A model generated the notes under the pieces. It was given only the letters and a program-made list of their open reading frames with translations. It was not told the origin of the DNA and did no database searches. Source: an uncultured Wenzhouxiangella sp. (GTDB lineage Bacteria > Pseudomonadota > Gammaproteobacteria > Xanthomonadales > Wenzhouxiangellaceae). From it: a stretch of 16,882 bases of DNA. Below, piece by piece: positions 13,281-16,882 of this stretch (the first letter of the stretch is position 1; every line of letters starts with the position of its first letter). Made by a program: the position numbers and the translations under genes. The stretch lies in contig CALEIM010000152.1 of assembly GCA_937876395.1 (NCBI GenBank), forward strand, positions 1 to 16,882, given 5' to 3'.

Positions 13281-14885
13281 ATGTCCCGTTTGACTGATGA
13301 AATCGCCCGCCGGCGAACCTTCGCCATCGTCTCCCACCCGGATGCCGGCAAGACCACCCTGACCGAGAAATTCCTGCTGTTCGGCGGCGCAATCCAGCTC
13401 GCCGGCTCAGTCAAGTCGCGCAAGGCGTCACGTCATGCGACGTCCGACTGGATGGAGATGGAAAAAGAGCGCGGCATCTCGATTACCTCGTCGGTGATGC
13501 AGTTTCCCTACCACGGTCGGATCGTCAATCTGCTTGACACCCCCGGCCACGCCGATTTTTCCGAAGACACCTACCGCGTACTTACCGCCGTCGATTCGGC
13601 TCTGATGGTGATTGACTGCGCCAAGGGGGTCGAAGAGCGCACCATCAAGCTGATGGAAGTGTGTCGAATGCGCGCCACGCCGATCTTTACCTTCATCAAC
13701 AAGCTTGATCGCGAAGGTCGCGAACCGATCGAGCTGCTCGATGAGGTCGAGGAGGTGCTCAAGATGGAATGCGCGCCGATCACCTGGCCCATCGGTATGG
13801 GGCGGCGTCTGAAGGGCATCTATCACCTGGTTCATGATGAGATCCATCTGTACGAATCGGGCCGGAACTATCTGCGCCAGGATCCGAAGGTGATTGCCGG
13901 GATCGATTCGGCCGAGGCCGATGAGGCGCTCGGCGAAATGGCCCAGGAGCTGCGCGACGAGATCGAGCTGGTCAAGGGTGCCAGCCACGAATTTGATCTT
14001 GAGCGCTATCTGAAAGGCGAACAAACGCCGGTGTTTTTCGGTTCGGCGCTGAACAATTTCGGCGTCACACCGCTGCTCGATGAGTTCGTCGAACGCGCGC
14101 CACAGCCGCAGCCTCGGCTGACTCTGGGCCGGACGGTGGAACCCGTCGAGGATAAATGCACCGGGTTTGTGTTCAAGGTTCAGGCCAACATGGATCCGGC
14201 CCACCGGGATCGCATGGCCTTCATGCGAATCTGCTCGGGCACCTTCGAAAAGGGCATGAAGCTCCACCACGTTCGCCTCGGCAAGGAACAGCGCACCCAC
14301 GGTGCCCTGACGTTCATGGCCGACGAACGTGCGGCCGCCGAGTACGCCTATCCCGGCGATATTGTGGGTTTGCACAACCACGGCACGATCGGCATTGGCG
14401 ATACCTTCAGCGAGGGCGAAGCGCTCCAGTTTGCCGGAATCCCCAGCTTCGCCCCGGAGCTGTTTCGGCGCGTGCAGCTTAAAGACCCGCTCAAGCTCAA
14501 GGCGCTGAGCAAAGGCCTGACCCAGCTATCTGAAGAAGGTGCGACCCAGTTTTTTCGGCCGCTGTTCGGCAATGATCTGGTATTGGGTGCCATCGGTGTG
14601 CTGCAGTTTGACGTGGTCGCCTATCGCCTCAAGGCCGAGTACAAGGTCGAGGCGGTTTTTGAGCAGGTCAACGTCGCCACCTGTCGCTGGGTGAGCTGCG
14701 ATGATGAGCGCGCGCTGGAAAAATTTCGCCTCAAAAACGAGCGCCATCTGGCCGAAGACGGTGGTGGCCAACTGGTTTATCTGGCGCCCACCCGGGTCAA
14801 TCTTCAGCTCACCGAGGAGCGTCATCCGGAAATTGATTTCCGGGCCACGCGTGAGATCAGCGTGTACGTGGATCACGCCGACTGA
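13281..14885 (+). CDS. prfC: Peptide chain release factor 3 (RF3)
   Basis: A 534-residue translational GTPase, close to the family's usual length. G1 is 'SHPDAGKTT' (18-26), the switch region is 'SDWMEMEKERGISITSS' (55-71), G3 is 'DTPGHADFSEDTYR' (86-99) and G4 is 'NKLDRE' (140-145). The 'SDWMEMEKERGIS' sequence with an insert-free C-terminal half ('FQ..ANMDP-HRDR', 'FFRPLFGNDLVLGAIGVLQFDVV') separates RF3 from EF-G and TypA. It binds the ribosome after termination and removes RF1/RF2 in the cytoplasm. The gene is divergent from the LRR gene and is followed by a strong hairpin (14935-14990). No abnormal residues were seen. Confidence 0.98.
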   Translation: MSRLTDEIARRRTFAIVSHPDAGKTTLTEKFLLFGGAIQLAGSVKSRKASRHATSDWMEMEKERGISITSSVMQFPYHGRIVNLLDTPGHADFSEDTYRVLTAVDSALMVIDCAKGVEERTIKLMEVCRMRATPIFTFINKLDREGREPIELLDEVEEVLKMECAPITWPIGMGRRLKGIYHLVHDEIHLYESGRNYLRQDPKVIAGIDSAEADEALGEMAQELRDEIELVKGASHEFDLERYLKGEQTPVFFGSALNNFGVTPLLDEFVERAPQPQPRLTLGRTVEPVEDKCTGFVFKVQANMDPAHRDRMAFMRICSGTFEKGMKLHHVRLGKEQRTHGALTFMADERAAAEYAYPGDIVGLHNHGTIGIGDTFSEGEALQFAGIPSFAPELFRRVQLKDPLKLKALSKGLTQLSEEGATQFFRPLFGNDLVLGAIGVLQFDVVAYRLKAEYKVEAVFEQVNVATCRWVSCDDERALEKFRLKNERHLAEDGGGQLVYLAPTRVNLQLTEERHPEIDFRATREISVYVDHAD

Positions 14886-14934
14886 CAGCGCTGGCGCAAT
14901 AGCCTGACGTTTTCCGTAATCATTCAAGGAATGC

Positions 14935-14990
14935 AACCCCGCCTGAGGTTGCGACCGGCGTCGGGATATCCGCCCAGTTCAGGCGGGGTT
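14935..14990. terminator. Long hairpin downstream of prfC with an alternative fold
   Basis: AACCCCGCCTGA (14935-14946) pairs perfectly over 12 bp with TCAGGCGGGGTT (14979-14990) across a 32-base loop. The stem is followed by TAGCAGCTTTT, an imperfect T tract. The first arm can instead take part in a second stem: GCAACC (14933-14938) with GGTTGC (14947-14952). It probably ends prfC transcripts, but the long loop and the two exclusive folds are unusual for a plain terminator. No gene is seen in the whole 14886-15072 gap. Confidence 0.6.
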
Positions 14991-15072
14991 TAGCAGCTTT
15001 TGTGCAATCTTGCTGGTATGGGCGGCCGGATAAGCCTGCCGCAGTACCGGTCATCTTGGGAGGAAAACGGTC

Positions 15073-16882
15073 ATGGCCCAGATTCTTGGACGCTATCACA
15101 TCATCAGCGAGCTCGGCCGCGGCGGCATGGGCGTGGTCTACCTGGCGCGCGACGACCGCAAGGTCGAAGCCCAGGACCGCGACCCGTACCTGGCGGTGAA
15201 GGTGCTCAACGACGAGTTCCGGCGCCATCCCGATTCGCTGGTGGCGCTGCAGCGCGAGTCGCGCCGCTCGCAGAAGCTGGCGCACGACAACATCGTGCGC
15301 GTCTACGACTTCGACAAGGCCGGGACCATCGTCTTCATGACGATGGAATACATCGACGGCACCGACCTGCGCGGCCTGATCCGCGAGCGCGCCTTCAGCG
15401 GCATGCCGCTGGCCCGGGCGCGGCCGCTGATCGAGGGCATGGGCCGCGCCCTGGCGCGTGCGCATGCCGCCGGCATCGTCCATTCCGACTTCAAGCCCGG
15501 CAACGTGATGGTCACCGCCGACGGCACCGCCAAGGTGTTCGACTTCGGCATCGCCCGCGCGGGCAAGCACGGCGGCGCCAGCGGCGAGGTCACGGTGTTC
15601 GACGCCGCCACCCTGGGCGCGCTGACCCCGGCCTATGCCAGCCTGGAGATGATCGAGGGCGGCGAGCCGTCCCCGGCCGACGACGTCTATGCGCTGGGCT
15701 GCGTGTGCTACGAGCTGCTCACCGGCCGCCATCCGTTCGACAAGGCCAGCGCCGAGGTCGCGCTGCGCGAAGGCCGCACGCCGCCCAGGGTCAAGGGCCT
15801 GACCCGGCGCCAGGCCCGCGCGCTGCGGCGCTCGGTCGCACTGCGCGCCAGCGAGCGGCTGTCGTCGGTGGAGGCGCTGCTCGAGGGCCTGCGCCAGGTG
15901 CCCGCGCGCGAGCGGCTGCTGCCGCTGGCCGGCTACGGCATCGCCCTGGTGCTGGTGGCCGGCGGCGCCGGCTGGGGCGTGCACCACTGGCTGCACCAGC
16001 GCCAGCTGGCGGCGGTGGTCGCGGGCTTTTCCTCCGAGGGCGGCGACGGCTTCGCCGACGAGGCCGCTGCGATGGCCGCGCTCTCGGCGCTTTCCGCGGA
16101 AGACCGCGATGCCCTGGTGCTGCGCGAGAACCGGCGCATCGAATCGTTCCTGCTGCGCCGGCTCGACGCGCTGTGGAACCCGGCCCAGGGCCGCTACGAC
16201 TACGTGCAGGCCCAGGGCGTGTTCGCGCTGCGCAACCGGCTGCGGCTGTTCTCGCCCACCCTGGACGAGCGCGCGCAGCGCATGGCCGACGAGAAGCACG
16301 ACGTGCTCAACGCGCTCGACACGCGGCTGACCGCGCAGATCGAATCGGGCGCGATCTTCGACGTGGCCGGCGACGCGGACGCGGCCGACACCCTGCGCAA
16401 CATCCGCGCGATGGACCCCGACAGCCTGCTGCTGCGCCACCCCGGCCTGGAACTGGCCTTCGCCGAGGCCGTGGCCGAGGCCACCGGCGACGGCCGGCTG
16501 GACCTGGCCACGGCGCGGCTGGACGAAGCGCGCGCGGTGTTCCCCGAATCGCTGCGCCTGGAGCTGGCCGGCGCCGGGCTGGAGGCCGCGCTCGCCGAGG
16601 AGGCCAGCCGTCGTCGGCCCAGCGATGCCGCCCCGCGCGACGCCGCGGCCGCGCGCACCCTGCTGGCCGCGCGCATCGCCCAGCCGTCGACCGATCCGGC
16701 CTGGCAGGCCGATGTCGCCGCCGCCCTGGAGCTGCTGCGCGCCGACGGGCTGAACCCCGGGGACCAGGCCCTGGTCGAGGCGCTGGCGCGCGCGATCGCG
16801 CACCAGGCCGCCGGCGCGAGCGAACCGCGCCAGCTGGCGCGCGCCTCGTCCCTGGTCGCGTTCGGCCTGGCCCAGGCGCCCG
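15073..16882 (+). CDS. Transmembrane serine/threonine protein kinase, C-terminus beyond the right edge
   Basis: At least 603 codons are open with no stop before the window ends. The kinase domain (residues 8 to about 275) has the glycine loop 'LGRGGMGVVY' (14-23), catalytic K43 in 'LAVKVL', 'HSDFKPGN' (137-144) as catalytic loop, 'DFG' (157-159) and 'PAYASLEM' in place of APE. The HRD arginine is Ser138, so it is a non-RD kinase; the other catalytic residues are present. A single membrane helix follows (about 281-303, 'LLPLAGYGIALVLVAGGAGW'), then a long Ala/Leu/Arg-rich helical, presumably periplasmic region. ATG 15073 has GGGAGG at 15058-15063. Similar kinases occur in Xanthomonadaceae, some near type VI secretion genes; the substrate here is unknown. 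From about 15121 nearly every third position is G or C, unlike prfC. Confidence 0.9.
   Translation, partial: MAQILGRYHIISELGRGGMGVVYLARDDRKVEAQDRDPYLAVKVLNDEFRRHPDSLVALQRESRRSQKLAHDNIVRVYDFDKAGTIVFMTMEYIDGTDLRGLIRERAFSGMPLARARPLIEGMGRALARAHAAGIVHSDFKPGNVMVTADGTAKVFDFGIARAGKHGGASGEVTVFDAATLGALTPAYASLEMIEGGEPSPADDVYALGCVCYELLTGRHPFDKASAEVALREGRTPPRVKGLTRRQARALRRSVALRASERLSSVEALLEGLRQVPARERLLPLAGYGIALVLVAGGAGWGVHHWLHQRQLAAVVAGFSSEGGDGFADEAAAMAALSALSAEDRDALVLRENRRIESFLLRRLDALWNPAQGRYDYVQAQGVFALRNRLRLFSPTLDERAQRMADEKHDVLNALDTRLTAQIESGAIFDVAGDADAADTLRNIRAMDPDSLLLRHPGLELAFAEAVAEATGDGRLDLATARLDEARAVFPESLRLELAGAGLEAALAEEASRRRPSDAAPRDAAAARTLLAARIAQPSTDPAWQADVAAALELLRADGLNPGDQALVEALARAIAHQAAGASEPRQLARASSLVAFGLAQAP

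Noticed and set aside
13428..14381. A 317-codon minus-strand open frame opposite prfC
   Set aside because: prfC is certain on the plus strand; this frame resembles no family.
14935..14990. An integron attC site
   Set aside because: The inverted repeat is long, but the required RYYYAAC / GTTRRRY core pair and extrahelical pattern are not seen, and no integrase or cassette array is visible.
14920..16803. A 627-codon open frame on the minus strand opposite the kinase
   Set aside because: It is a long antisense frame created by very high G+C. Its translation is full of low-complexity Arg, Gly, Gln and Ala, while the plus frame encodes clear kinase motifs.

Overview
The window is bacterial and protein-dense. 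Its middle part (about 3.78-15.0 kb) reads as an ordinary chromosome segment of a gammaproteobacterium. Lysobacterales, Wenzhouxiangellaceae or Chromatiales-like is my inference, from the order birA-coaX-SPOR-ubiA, the DUF4124/M23 peptidase, prfC, and a secreted LRR protein with 'GEG' modules. Both ends differ in base composition: 17/60 G+C at 361-420 and 45/60 at 16501-16560, against roughly 55-65% in the core. Each end could be horizontal transfer or a contig join; sequence alone cannot decide.

Left part (1-3779), all on the minus strand: the N-terminal 96 residues of a Bacteroidota-type 3-hydroxy-3-methylglutaryl-CoA lyase; a small four-helix-bundle (S23/IVP-like) gene with a short tandem repeat on each side; and a complete EcoEI-type type I restriction subunit HsdR with no hsdM or hsdS in view. 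Next comes a CAT-anticodon tRNA (probably tRNA-Ile2) and, 43 bp behind its 5' end, a second tRNA copy whose 5' half is preserved and whose 3' half is not. This looks like a genomic-island edge at a tRNA gene.

Core (3980-14885): a small DUF3144-like protein and BioC (minus strand), divergent from ComF (plus). ComF runs stop-to-stop into a tight minus-strand cluster read as grx-plsY-birA-coaX-SPOR protein-ubiA, which covers redox, phospholipid acylation, biotinylation, CoA, envelope and ubiquinone functions. A secreted DUF4124/M23 peptidase (plus) is divergent from grx and convergent with a secreted leucine-rich-repeat protein (minus); a long hairpin lies between them. The LRR gene is divergent from prfC (RF3, plus).

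Right part (after prfC): a long hairpin at 14935-14990, then a transmembrane Ser/Thr kinase that starts at 15073 and runs off the window. It has no stop codon here. Its G+C rises abruptly about 45 bases after its start codon. The items most worth a second look are the four-helix-bundle cassette with its repeats, the half-tRNA, the duplicated domain in the LRR protein, variant CoaX motifs, and the kinase with its composition step.
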